A stretch of DNA of 53,733 nt from an uncultured bacterium (GTDB taxonomy: Bacteria > Cyanobacteriota > Vampirovibrionia > Gastranaerophilales > Gastranaerophilaceae): assembly GCA_900551675.1 (NCBI GenBank), contig URXH01000002.1:1-53733 (forward strand). Reading direction: 5' to 3'. The notes under the pieces are model-generated. The model ran no database searches, had not been told where the DNA came from, and was given only the letters and a program-made list of their open reading frames with translations. A program made the position numbers and the translations under genes. This document shows, one piece after another, positions 34,835-42,049 of this stretch. Numbering within the stretch: the stretch's first letter is position 1; every line of letters begins with the position of its first letter.

Positions 34835-35245
34835 TTATTTTAAATTTTTTGTCATACGATGTTCACAAAATTCTTTGGACATTTCATTAATTTTTTTTGC
34901 TAAACTGTCTTCTGAATGATAAAATTCGTTAATAACTTTCCTTGATAAGCCGAGAAAACTTTTTACTTTTTCCACTAATGTCGGGTGGGGATTTTTCATT
35001 TCCAGACTTAATTTGAATAAAGGTTCACCCCAAGTATGGTTGTAATCGTTGCTTGGAGCTGATTTATATTTCAATCTCCCAATAACATCTTTTTCTCCTG
35101 ATGCTAAATCCTGTATTGCTTTAGAGTTAAAAAAAGCATCTTTTAAGTTTTTAGTCCATTTTCCTTTTGTAATAATTCTGCCTGTAAAAGCAGGTTTGCT
35201 GATATTGACAGTTGTATTTGACGGGGTAACTTGGTTAATTTTCAT
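34835..35245 (-). CDS. Uncharacterised 136-aa protein with N-terminal PAFTG motif
   Basis: Not recognised as a known domain. It starts MKINQVTPSNTTVNISKPAFTGR. The short PAFTG/NFQA-type motif after an Asn/Ser-rich stretch is shared in style with the GHKL-HExxH protein at 1369-3474. A basic helical region follows (GKWTKNLKDAFFNSKAIQDL), then two likely amphipathic helices. There is no signal peptide or membrane helix. The AAGGAGATCAG ribosome-binding site is good. It is convergent with the EndoQ-UvrD gene. Confidence 0.6.
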   Translation of the reverse strand: MKINQVTPSNTTVNISKPAFTGRIITKGKWTKNLKDAFFNSKAIQDLASGEKDVIGRLKYKSAPSNDYNHTWGEPLFKLSLEMKNPHPTLVEKVKSFLGLSRKVINEFYHSEDSLAKKINEMSKEFCEHRMTKNLK

Positions 35246-35752
35246 AAATTCTGATCTCCTTGTAATAATAGTTGTCTGTAACTTTTTTTATTAAAGTACT
35301 AAAAATAAATAAATTAAATAAAATGTTAATTATTATTGCGCATTTTAACACAATTAAGGTAATTCTAAAAATTTGCGCAGTAAAATTTCAAAAATTTTGG
35401 ACTAAACATGTCAAACTCGCGATACTTTTCCGCAAAATCCCTGATACATAACATTCCCATATTAAAATATCCAAAAATAAAAAGGATAATAACAAAAGTC
35501 ATTATCCCTTTTATTTTTGGAACTTCACATACGGTTTAACACTCCAAACTCGCCAAATCGCTTAATTGACTATGTTTCAGGCATGTTGAAATTACGCATT
35601 TTTCAAAATCTATGAACAAAAATTTACCCACCAAAAAACTGCAAGATTTTATTAAATAGCCTCTTTTAATATTAATTGAGAATTTTGTTCAACAACCTCT
35701 GTAGCGAATAAATTTTCAATAACTTTTCTAACATAAGATATAAAATCTTTGC
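35246..35752. other. 507-base intergenic region with an orphan 20-base hairpin
   Basis: The AT-rich spacer holds one very strong bidirectional hairpin: 35470-35489 pairs with 35500-35519 at 19 of 20 positions, and both sides carry T/A runs. It belongs to no obvious gene, which suggests the end of a small RNA or of a decayed gene. Next to the downstream gene, a 34-codon frame without ATG (minus strand, 35652-35754) continues past its stop in the -1 frame. Nothing else was seen. Confidence 0.5.
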
Positions 35753-36691
35753 TTATGAGCCTAGTTTTTTGGGCAATTCTGCAAAATCTGCCCAAGTTGT
35801 GCAGTTACACTCTTTTGCTTTTTGCACCAATGTTTTAATTTCTGCATTACTTATATTTTCGAATTCTTTACCTAATGCTGGAATTTCGGGAACATATTCC
35901 ATTTTTACATATGTGTATGGATATGCTTCTGCATTTGGAACTTTTGAAACTTCATCTTGGACACATTTGATATAACGAGTTTCCTTTTTCAGTAACTTAA
36001 ATTTGGACAATGCAGGAAATACAGTTTCTCCGCCATGTTCCATATTCACAGAAATTTGACTACCTTTTGGTACGACAATTTCGTACAACATACCGTCAGG
36101 TAATCCCAAATATGGAGCAGTTTGTGGCTTGAAATGTGCAGCATACGCAAAACCACCAGACGGAATTATTTCATCTCCGACTTTGGCTTTGCTTATTATT
36201 TCAAAATCGGCACCGCCACCATCACAATTTCTGCTCCTAGCTCTAAATACTGTACTTTGATGCGGTTGTGGTTGAAGTTTCAGAAAATCACGATTTATTT
36301 TTAGAGATCTAATATTACTTTCTGTAAAAAATTCTAATCCTACTGCTTTCATTTTAATTATATCTTCTGGTCTTCCTGCAAAATCTCTTTCTATTTGCTT
36401 GTAGAATGACTCTATAGTAGTATTGTTTAGACTATTTCCACCGTGAAAACGATGATGCCCTATAACTGCTGTTGTTTCAGTATCTACATATGGAGGAGTT
36501 GTCTTTATTCCGTCAACCCATTTATCTATCTTGGGAGAAAAGGTATCGGCTTTCAAATTTGCAGAATATTTTAATCCGCTAACATTTACTCTGCTAATTG
36601 GTTTTGTTTCCAAAATGCTTGATTTCCCTAGCATTTTAGCATAACTGGCAGTCCGTTCTGCCAAATTCAATGCAATTTTGCTTAATCCCAT
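35753..36691 (-). CDS. Putative R-S-E-type ADP-ribosyltransferase B, with a shared N-terminal module
   Basis: A 312-residue protein. Residues 1-50 match the N-terminal module of the protein at 23868-24731 (MGxxKI, KSxxLxTKP, VNxxxL, ADT). The C-terminal domain has the three landmarks of arginine-type ADP-ribosyltransferases in order: an Arg strand TVFRARSR (R150), a PSGGFAYAAHF strand with S178 where STS is usual, and HGGETVFPALSKFKLL with E222 as the likely catalytic Glu. The first Glu/Gln of the usual ExE is Gly here (G220). It should transfer ADP-ribose from NAD to a protein. The target and any secretion route are unknown. No signal peptide is seen. It lies about 230 bases from tRNA-Ala. 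Confidence 0.6.
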   Translation of the reverse strand: MGLSKIALNLAERTASYAKMLGKSSILETKPISRVNVSGLKYSANLKADTFSPKIDKWVDGIKTTPPYVDTETTAVIGHHRFHGGNSLNNTTIESFYKQIERDFAGRPEDIIKMKAVGLEFFTESNIRSLKINRDFLKLQPQPHQSTVFRARSRNCDGGGADFEIISKAKVGDEIIPSGGFAYAAHFKPQTAPYLGLPDGMLYEIVVPKGSQISVNMEHGGETVFPALSKFKLLKKETRYIKCVQDEVSKVPNAEAYPYTYVKMEYVPEIPALGKEFENISNAEIKTLVQKAKECNCTTWADFAELPKKLGS

Positions 36692-36726
36692 ACAAATATC
36701 CTTATTTTCCCCTATGTTTATATAAA
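36692..36726 (-). promoter_or_regulatory. 5' leader shared with the first ADP-ribosyltransferase-like gene
   Basis: Minus-strand order: TTTATATAAA, then AGGGGAAAATAA, then AAGGAT ribosome-binding site, then ATGGG. It matches 24768-24732 with small gaps. TATATAAA may act as a -10-like element, but that is not certain. Confidence 0.6.
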
Positions 36727-36871
36727 GTAAATTATTTAATTAAAATTGCTATTTTTGTAAAGTTTATTAACCGGCAGTAATTCGTGCTTTAAAAAAGAGA
36801 GTGCGGAAGTTGGGTTCGCTGAATTCAAGTCTGCCATAATTTCTTCAAAGGATAAATGTATCGAAAGCATT

Positions 36872-36892
36872 AAAAAAGAGCCCGTAGGCTCT
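36872..36892 (-). terminator. Terminator of tRNA-Ala
   Basis: On the minus strand, AGAGCC (36887-36892 complement), a TACG loop and GGCTCT are followed by TTTTT. It is a compact, perfect intrinsic terminator about 28 bases after the tRNA. Confidence 0.88.
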
Positions 36893-36919
36893 GATTTTAA
36901 TCGTTCTAGTTGTTTTAAA

Positions 36920-36995
36920 TGGTGGAGGTTAGGAGATTCGAACTCCTGACCCCCTGCGTGCAAAGCAGGTGCTCTACCAGCTGAGCTAAACCCCC
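36920..36995 (-). tRNA. tRNA-Ala (TGC anticodon)
   Basis: A 76-base gene including an encoded CCA (36920-36922). The acceptor GGGGGTT pairs with AACCTCC. The D stem is GCTC/GAGC, the anticodon stem CCTGC/GCAGG has loop TTTGCAC with anticodon TGC, and the T stem AGGAG/CTCCT has loop TTCGAAT. Unlike tRNA-Met in this window, CCA is encoded. Confidence 0.96.
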
Positions 36996-37077
36996 ACAAG
37001 GTTTTTTATTTAATTGTTACAATATCTATTGTACATGCTGATTTTTTTTTGTAAAGTCCCCTTTTTATTTTTTTAAT

Positions 37078-37107
37078 AAAAAAGAGCTGTTGTAAATTCA
37101 ACAGCCC
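37078..37107 (-). terminator. Terminator of the 19-residue-repeat protein gene
   Basis: On the minus strand, GGGCTGTTG pairs with CAACAGCTC (one mismatch) around a 6-base loop and is followed by six T. It lies 27 bases after the stop. Confidence 0.8.
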
Positions 37108-37133
37108 TTTTTAAATTATTACTTTTCTTTATT

Positions 37134-37694
37134 TTATACTGCACAAACCATTTCAATATCGCTTGATGATACCACATTTGAAAAATTGTAGTTTTCTACA
37201 AGATCTCTTTGTTCAAAGTATACGCACTCATCAATTACAAGTTCATCACACTGTTTTAATGTCAATAATGAAAGATTTTTTGCTGTTTTTGAATCTGTTA
37301 TCAATTTATGTACTTTCATGTTTTTAGGAAGTGATGAAACTTTTGTATTTTTAATGTTAAATACATTTGCTCTGATATCTGTATTTAATTTTTCAATATT
37401 GCTTTTTTCGATGCTTAAGGAATCTGTCCAAATGTGTTCAGGCAATTTGCCAATTTTAGCACCTGACATGTTTACACAATTTGCATCAATAGGTGTTTCA
37501 ATTTTTTTAATTTCTGCGCCTGAAAGGTTCAAAGTATTTGAAACCCAGCCGATAGACAATTTTCCGATAACACATTTTGATAAATTCAAGCTTCCTTCAA
37601 TGTGTCCCAGTTCAAGATTTTTAATTTCGCATCCTGATAAATCCAGGTCTCCGCCCTGATAATTGTTAATTAATTCCTGATAATCTCTTTTCAT
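37134..37694 (-). CDS. Solenoid protein with six 19-residue repeats
   Basis: No named family is claimed. I start at 37694 (MKRDYQELI), with GGAGG eight bases upstream. The ATG at 37709 overlaps that site. After a 15-residue cap come six tandem units of exactly 19 residues with the consensus x-L-N-L-S-G-x-x-I-x-K-L, for example DLDLSGCEIKNL and TLNLSGAEIKKI. The last two units are degenerate, and a C-terminal cap of about 60 residues follows. The regular LxLSGxxIxxL spacing points to a leucine-rich or pentapeptide-like solenoid used for protein binding. There is no signal peptide, so it is probably cytoplasmic. Confidence 0.7.
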   Translation of the reverse strand: MKRDYQELINNYQGGDLDLSGCEIKNLELGHIEGSLNLSKCVIGKLSIGWVSNTLNLSGAEIKKIETPIDANCVNMSGAKIGKLPEHIWTDSLSIEKSNIEKLNTDIRANVFNIKNTKVSSLPKNMKVHKLITDSKTAKNLSLLTLKQCDELVIDECVYFEQRDLVENYNFSNVVSSSDIEMVCAV

Positions 37695-37774
37695 AATAAA
37701 AACCTCCAAATTTTTATATTCATATAATATACATATAAAAGTTAAAAATTATATCCTCCGGTTAAATGTTTTTT

Positions 37775-38137
37775 TTAGAAATTCAAATAATTTTCCACAA
37801 AATTACATGCATAATCAAGCCGTTTTTTATCATGCAAAAACCATACTCCTATAAGACATTCAAATGCTGTTGCAAGACGGTATTCTGCCTGTATCCGGCG
37901 TCTGCCTGCGGGGATGGGAAGATTTCTTGCACGGCGGACAATATCTTTTTCTTCATCAGTTAAAATATTTTCAAGATGATGAAGAAGTTCTGTCTGAAAA
38001 GAAGCTTTAACATTTGCGGTTGTAATTTTATGAAGTTTTGTGGAATTATTTGTCAGCTTAACTGTTTTTTCCCGAATAAAGATTTCCCATACAGCATCGC
38101 CTATATAAGCATAGTTCCTTAAATTCATTTCTTCCAT
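37775..38137 (-). CDS. mrnC: Mini-ribonuclease III
   Basis: A dimeric RNase III-type catalytic domain without the double-stranded-RNA-binding domain. It matures 23S rRNA in bacteria that have it. The 120-residue length is typical. Conserved blocks are NLRNYAYIGDAVWEIFIRE (residues 5-23, with the catalytic Asp in GDAVWE), VRRARNLPIP, and YRLATAFECLIGVWFLHDKKRL, split over the C-terminal half, where a second acidic catalytic residue sits. Monocistronic. Confidence 0.93.
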   Translation of the reverse strand: MEEMNLRNYAYIGDAVWEIFIREKTVKLTNNSTKLHKITTANVKASFQTELLHHLENILTDEEKDIVRRARNLPIPAGRRRIQAEYRLATAFECLIGVWFLHDKKRLDYACNFVENYLNF

Positions 38138-38207
38138 AAAAAGAGTTTACTACAAATATTGTAATTGAGAAAAAATCGTGCAATAATTTTTATAAAAGAG
38201 AGGACTT

Positions 38208-38855
38208 ATGAAACAAAAATTTTTAATATTAGGGATTTGCATAATTTTAACAGGATTATCTTCATCCGCATCAGATTCCGCTTTGCCTGAGACTAAAATT
38301 TTTGCTGAAAATCAGGATCAAACCTGCGAATGTAGTAAAAGTACAAAATGTCTGGATTTAATGACATCGATGTATAACAGGCGTGCAACACTTTATAATG
38401 TTTTAAATTTATCAAATGACCAGCAGAAATGTAAGGATGTTATTGACAAAAAACGTTATGAAGCGCTCGGAAAACTTTTTGCTCAATATGAACAGGAAAA
38501 ATTTGTTCTTTCAAACATGTGTGTTCATAACGCAAGCAAAGAGGCGGTAAAAAAACAGGAACGTGTTGTAAAAGATATTGCAAAATGTATGAAAAAAACA
38601 GGTGAAAAATACGATAAAGAATTCAAATCTGTTTTGAATTCCGAACAGAGAGCAAAACTTAATACTATAAGAAAAATGGAGAGAAAGGAAATTAAATACT
38701 GTCTTAAGAAAAAGGCATTTTATGAACGTGATCCAAAGCTCCGTCCCTTTGGAGAAAAGATGTATTACGGCGAACAGAATAATGTCCTCTGTCCCGTACA
38801 TAAAAAATGGCATTTGTTCGGGTACAAACATAAAATAGAAGAAACTGCAGAGTAA
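38208..38855 (+). CDS. Secreted Cys-containing protein with Spy/CpxP-like pattern
   Basis: A 215-residue exported protein with an N-terminal signal peptide (about residues 1-21). A short Cys pair region (TCECSKSTKC) is followed by a long helical part with two LTxxQ-like spots: NLSNDQQKCKD and VLNSEQRAKLNTIRKM. This resembles the periplasmic Spy/CpxP chaperone pattern, though weakly. The C-terminus has a Tyr/Gly-rich YYGEQNNVLCPVHKKWHLFGY. Five or more Cys could form disulfides. The function is unknown. The next gene also encodes an exported protein. Confidence 0.55.
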   Translation: MKQKFLILGICIILTGLSSSASDSALPETKIFAENQDQTCECSKSTKCLDLMTSMYNRRATLYNVLNLSNDQQKCKDVIDKKRYEALGKLFAQYEQEKFVLSNMCVHNASKEAVKKQERVVKDIAKCMKKTGEKYDKEFKSVLNSEQRAKLNTIRKMERKEIKYCLKKKAFYERDPKLRPFGEKMYYGEQNNVLCPVHKKWHLFGYKHKIEETAE

Positions 38856-38906
38856 ATAAATTAAACAAATGATGATTTTTAAATAAAAATCATTACAATA
38901 ATTTAT

Positions 38907-39584
38907 ATGAAGAAATTGCTTGTTTTAATTTTAATTTCGGCATTAATGTCTCCATCCTGTTATGCATGGGGCTGGTGGGGTAAGAAAAACACGTCAACAC
39001 CTGTTTCTACAGAAAATGTAGAAGTTGATTCTCAAGGCAGTGGTTATGTCGGAACTCTTCCTGATATTTCGAAAAGTTTTAAAACAACTGAATCAAAAAT
39101 ATCTAAACCTGTCTTTGAAGAAACTAAAAATTTCAATTCATCCGATGAAATTAAACCTATTCCGACGGAAAATCCTGCTTTTGTAAATATAATGCTTAAG
39201 CAGGATAAAAGATCGCCTTACTTAAACGATATATACGGTGATATTCTGCCCCAGCTTGAAAATATTCTTCTTTGCATAGATGAAAATAAAAGCGTTCAAA
39301 TTTTTAACGCAAAAATATTTTTCTTTAACAAAACCGTAGAATATTTGCAGAATAAATATGCCGGCAAACCGGAAAGCAATTATACATCTTTTGCAAAACT
39401 CATGGAGCTTAATACACACACAAAATCTGTTGCAAATTTAAGACGGGAAGCTGAACAGTACAGACCTTATCTTGCCTATACCGGCTCAGGGTATTTGTAC
39501 AATGAAAATGTAATAAATCAGCAGCTGGAATATTTGAAAACGGAAATTGAGGATACTATAGTAATATTAAGGGAAGAAAAATAA
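38907..39584 (+). CDS. Exported protein of unknown function (225 aa)
   Basis: Not recognised. A signal peptide (MKKLLVLILISALMSPSCYA) is followed by a Trp-rich WGWWGKK and a Ser/Thr-rich linker to about residue 90, then a helical C-terminal domain (about 100-225). The Cys before YA is not in a convincing lipobox. A weak hairpin at 38872-38893 lies between it and the previous exported protein, and the two genes are 51 bases apart. Confidence 0.55.
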   Translation: MKKLLVLILISALMSPSCYAWGWWGKKNTSTPVSTENVEVDSQGSGYVGTLPDISKSFKTTESKISKPVFEETKNFNSSDEIKPIPTENPAFVNIMLKQDKRSPYLNDIYGDILPQLENILLCIDENKSVQIFNAKIFFFNKTVEYLQNKYAGKPESNYTSFAKLMELNTHTKSVANLRREAEQYRPYLAYTGSGYLYNENVINQQLEYLKTEIEDTIVILREEK

Positions 39585-39593
39585 ATAAAAATG

Positions 39594-39614
39594 AGGCGGA
39601 TATTAAATCCGCCT
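39594..39614. terminator. Hairpin between converging genes
   Basis: AGGCGGAT (39594-39601) pairs with ATCCGCCT (39607-39614). The minus-strand side continues into CATTTTTATTTATTTTT, so it serves the small Cys-rich gene. It may also stop plus-strand transcripts. Confidence 0.75.
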
Positions 39615-39653
39615 GAAAAATCATGCGTTCACATAATAAAAAAGGAGCTGTAA

Positions 39654-39869
39654 TTATACGGGGTTGATATTTGGTCTGCCTGCGACACCAATTAAAATAT
39701 CGATAACTTTAGGCATCTGGCATTTAAAAGAATAATTGCCGTTTTTTAAAGAGCATTTTGAGCAGTCGCAGTTAATTGAATAACATTCAATAGCTTGTTC
39801 TGTCCAGCTTTGTGTTATAGATGCAGAAATTTCTCCGTTATTCTGCGGATAAAATTCGTCCTCAACCAT
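39654..39869 (-). CDS. Small Cys-cluster protein (71 aa)
   Basis: A probable zinc-binding small protein. The core WTEQAIECYSINCDCSKC, then KNGNYSFKCQMPKVIDILIG, has four closely spaced Cys (ECY, NCDC, KC) and a fifth in KCQM. The order AIECY...C..C...FKCxM is a pattern I associate with small conserved proteins of unknown role in anaerobic bacteria, from memory only. It is alone on the minus strand and has its own terminator. Confidence 0.6.
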   Translation of the reverse strand: MVEDEFYPQNNGEISASITQSWTEQAIECYSINCDCSKCSLKNGNYSFKCQMPKVIDILIGVAGRPNINPV

Positions 39870-39952
39870 AGATACCTTACCTGTTACTTAACCCATTTAT
39901 ATTTTAACCTTTTATTATTAATATTTAATCCTCTGTTTGAATGAACTGTATA

Positions 39953-39984
39953 ATAAAAAAAATCGTTGAAACTTTTCAACGATT
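39953..39984 (-). terminator. Terminator of the two-small-gene unit
   Basis: AATCGTTGAA (39961-39970) pairs with TTCAACGATT (39975-39984). On the minus strand it is followed by eight T. It lies about 70 bases after the stop at 40055. Confidence 0.85.
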
Positions 39985-40054
39985 ATGTATTGTTAATAAA
40001 TTTTTAAAGCTATTCCCAAATCTCGGCAGCCGATCTTAACTGCGGGGTTGCGTT

Positions 40055-40267
40055 TTAGCGGGCAAAGCCCTCATTGTGAAACTTCACAAGTTTTGCAAGA
40101 TGCCATTCTCTTGCACTGATTTCATCTATGCGATTTTTTATGTCTTCAAGTTCCGCAAGCAGGGTTTGCAAATCTTTTCTTTGCGGTTCCTGCTTTGCGA
40201 AACGTTCTTCATCTTCCAGCCAGAAAAGCGGAAAACAATTATTTTCAAAAAGTTCTTTGTCGTTCAT
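40055..40267 (-). CDS. Small coiled-coil-like protein (70 aa)
   Basis: Not recognised. An acidic first part (NDKELFENNCFPLFWLEDEERF) is followed by a heptad-like helix (LQTLLAELEDIKNRIDEIS, about residues 33-51). A ribosome-binding site AAGGGTGAAG precedes ATG. It follows a second small gene by 45 bases on the same strand and ends at a strong terminator, which supports it being transcribed. Confidence 0.5.
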   Translation of the reverse strand: MNDKELFENNCFPLFWLEDEERFAKQEPQRKDLQTLLAELEDIKNRIDEISAREWHLAKLVKFHNEGFAR

Positions 40268-40312
40268 AACACTTCACCCTTAAGTTTTCAAAGATACACA
40301 TTTAATCAACAG

Positions 40313-40537
40313 TTATGCATTTTCTTTTTTTTGATATCCTGTTATAAAAGAATGAATCATATCAACAAGATCAAAATGTCCGTATTTAAAAGGATAAGGT
40401 TTTTTTGCATATTCGCTGTCGGTAATGTTTTGTAATTCTCTAACCTGTTTGTAATCCAGTGAATTAAAGTCGAAACTTGTCATTTCGCCGTAATCAAGCA
40501 TTAAATCTTCCATATCCGTAAATTTTTGTTCATCCAT
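40313..40537 (-). CDS. Small acidic protein (74 aa)
   Basis: Not recognised. The start has AAGGAG nine bases upstream. It is acidic in its first half (DMEDLMLDYGEMTSFDFNSLDY), with an aromatic, basic end (KPYPFKYGHFDLVDMIHSFITGYQKK). It has no signal peptide or membrane helix. It is first in a two-gene unit with the 70-aa gene. Confidence 0.55.
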   Translation of the reverse strand: MDEQKFTDMEDLMLDYGEMTSFDFNSLDYKQVRELQNITDSEYAKKPYPFKYGHFDLVDMIHSFITGYQKKENA

Positions 40538-40714
40538 GAGTACACACTCCTTATTAAATCTGTCAACAAAATTTATATCGGTTTTGTCAGACAGAAACTT
40601 TAATATTTTGATGATATTTGTTACATATTTTTACAATCTCATCTTTTTGGAGGTTTGACTTTTGAGTGAAAATCATTAACATGTATGGGAGAAGTTAGTA
40701 ATTGAGGTAGTATT

Positions 40715-41260
40715 ATGGCTAATAACAATCTGCTTTCCGGCGTTTATGCCGGATTAACAAATACATATTCATATCTTGCATCGCAGTACCCTGATGGTTT
40801 AACACTAGAAAATTTGACCGAGGCAAGAACAAAGACAACAAATTTAGGCGCCTTGAACCAGACGTTTGCATCCTATCTGCAAAACAATTTTGCCTCTATT
40901 GATAAGGACGGAGACGGAATAATTACGGCAGATGAAATGAATAATCTTTCAAACAGAATATCTGCTCAAGGTTTGACAAAAGCTGAATTAACACAGCTTT
41001 ATGCATCGGGCGCAAGCGGAATTTCAGAAAGTACAATGTCTAAAATATTAGAACATTTTGACGAAATGGACACAAATCATGACGGAAGAATTACAAGTGC
41101 TGAAATTTCTGCTTATGATGTCAATTGTGCACGTATAGAAGTTGAAGATGAATTTAATAATAAACGTGCAGCTGATATGTCGGTATTTTACGGAGACAGT
41201 TCGGCATCCTCTGACACATACAGTTTATTGAGTTATAAATACAAATCAAATAAAGATTAA
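40715..41260 (+). CDS. EF-hand calcium-binding protein
   Basis: A 181-residue protein with two canonical EF-hand loops: DKDGDGIITADE (63-74) and DTNHDGRITSAE (119-130), each with acidic residues at positions 1, 3, 5 and 12. The N-terminal 45 residues are Asn/Ser/Tyr-rich, and no classical signal peptide is seen. The C-terminus is Ser/Tyr-rich and may be disordered. It may act as a calcium sensor or buffer. The partner is unknown. Own promoter region, with a GAGGTAGT ribosome-binding site. Confidence 0.88.
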   Translation: MANNNLLSGVYAGLTNTYSYLASQYPDGLTLENLTEARTKTTNLGALNQTFASYLQNNFASIDKDGDGIITADEMNNLSNRISAQGLTKAELTQLYASGASGISESTMSKILEHFDEMDTNHDGRITSAEISAYDVNCARIEVEDEFNNKRAADMSVFYGDSSASSDTYSLLSYKYKSNKD

Positions 41261-41310
41261 ATCCCTATATATATTTAAACTAAACTTAGTAACGATACAT
41301 ATTGGAAAGG

Positions 41311-41340
41311 AAATGGCTCTTTTATATTAAAGAGTCATTT
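41311..41340. terminator. Bidirectional terminator between the EF-hand gene and engB
   Basis: AAATGGCTCTTT (41311-41322) pairs with AAAGAGTCATTT (41329-41340) with one G-T. It serves converging transcripts. Confidence 0.8.
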
Positions 41341-41343
41341 ATT

Positions 41344-41931
41344 TTATGAATTTGAATTATCAAAATTCATAAAATATTCAAAAATTTTTTCGTTATATCT
41401 GTTATCAACGGCGCTGAAAGGCAGAACAACTCCCCCGAATTGTTTTTCCACATTTTTTATGACATTAAGTGTCTTTGATTTTGGCACATAATCCATTTTT
41501 GTAACTACTGTAAATATAGGCAGATTATATGTTTCAACCCATTCTCTCATCTGAAAATCATTTTTTTGAATATCATGTCTGCCATCTATCAACTGAACAA
41601 GCGAGGTTATTTGTTCTCGTTTAAGCAAATATTCTTCCAAGTATTTCTGCCATCTGTTCTGTGCTTCTTTTGAAACTTTTGCATAACCATAACCCGGTAA
41701 ATCTGCAATCATAAATTTGTCAGAAAACTGAAAAAAATTTATTAATCGTGTTTTTCCGGGAGTGTTAGAAGTTTTGGCTAATTTTTTGTGGTTTGCAAGT
41801 CCGTTTATAAAAGACGATTTACCGACATTAGAACGTCCGAGAAGCGGAAATTCAGGCAGTGTATAATCAGGACACTGACTCAACTTTTCAGCACTTATTA
41901 AAAATTTTGCCTGCATAAATTTTGTTGCCAT
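41344..41931 (-). CDS. engB: Ribosome-biogenesis GTPase EngB/YsxC
   Basis: An essential GTPase for large-subunit assembly, 195 residues. G1 is GRSNVGKSS, G2 is TPGKTRLINFF, G3 is DLPGYGYAK, G4 is TKMDYV and G5-like is SAVDNR. The typical switch region and the short YihA-type N-terminus are present. It is 118 bases downstream of speE on the same strand, but a repeat-bearing gap separates them. Confidence 0.96.
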   Translation of the reverse strand: MATKFMQAKFLISAEKLSQCPDYTLPEFPLLGRSNVGKSSFINGLANHKKLAKTSNTPGKTRLINFFQFSDKFMIADLPGYGYAKVSKEAQNRWQKYLEEYLLKREQITSLVQLIDGRHDIQKNDFQMREWVETYNLPIFTVVTKMDYVPKSKTLNVIKNVEKQFGGVVLPFSAVDNRYNEKIFEYFMNFDNSNS

Positions 41932-41980
41932 AAACTAATATTAACATAAAAACTTCCTGGTTTCATGCTATCTGATAACA

Positions 41981-42049
41981 CCCTCTCCCGTAGTAGAGGG
42001 AAAATTATTCAGCTGAATTCTTTCGCCTGACGGCTCAGAATAACGATTT
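41981..42049. repeat. Fragments of dispersed repeats in the speE-engB gap
   Basis: A CCCTCT/AGAGGG hairpin (41981-41986 with 41995-42000) is followed by TTCGCCTGACGGCTCAGAAT (42022-42041). The latter resembles intergenic repeats seen in many bacteria (from memory). Both are more GC-rich than their surroundings. There is no T-run, so termination is uncertain. Confidence 0.4.

Noticed and set aside
35753..35770. Programmed -1 frameshift at the A6 run of ART-like gene B
   Set aside because: The in-frame heptamer is not a proper slippery site (first base C), and no downstream stimulatory structure was seen. A simple mutation or unrelated frame is more likely.
36736..36870. 44-codon minus-strand frame between tRNA-Ala and the ART-like gene
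   Set aside because: It has plausible composition, but it starts inside the tRNA terminator and has no ribosome-binding site. Not called as a gene.
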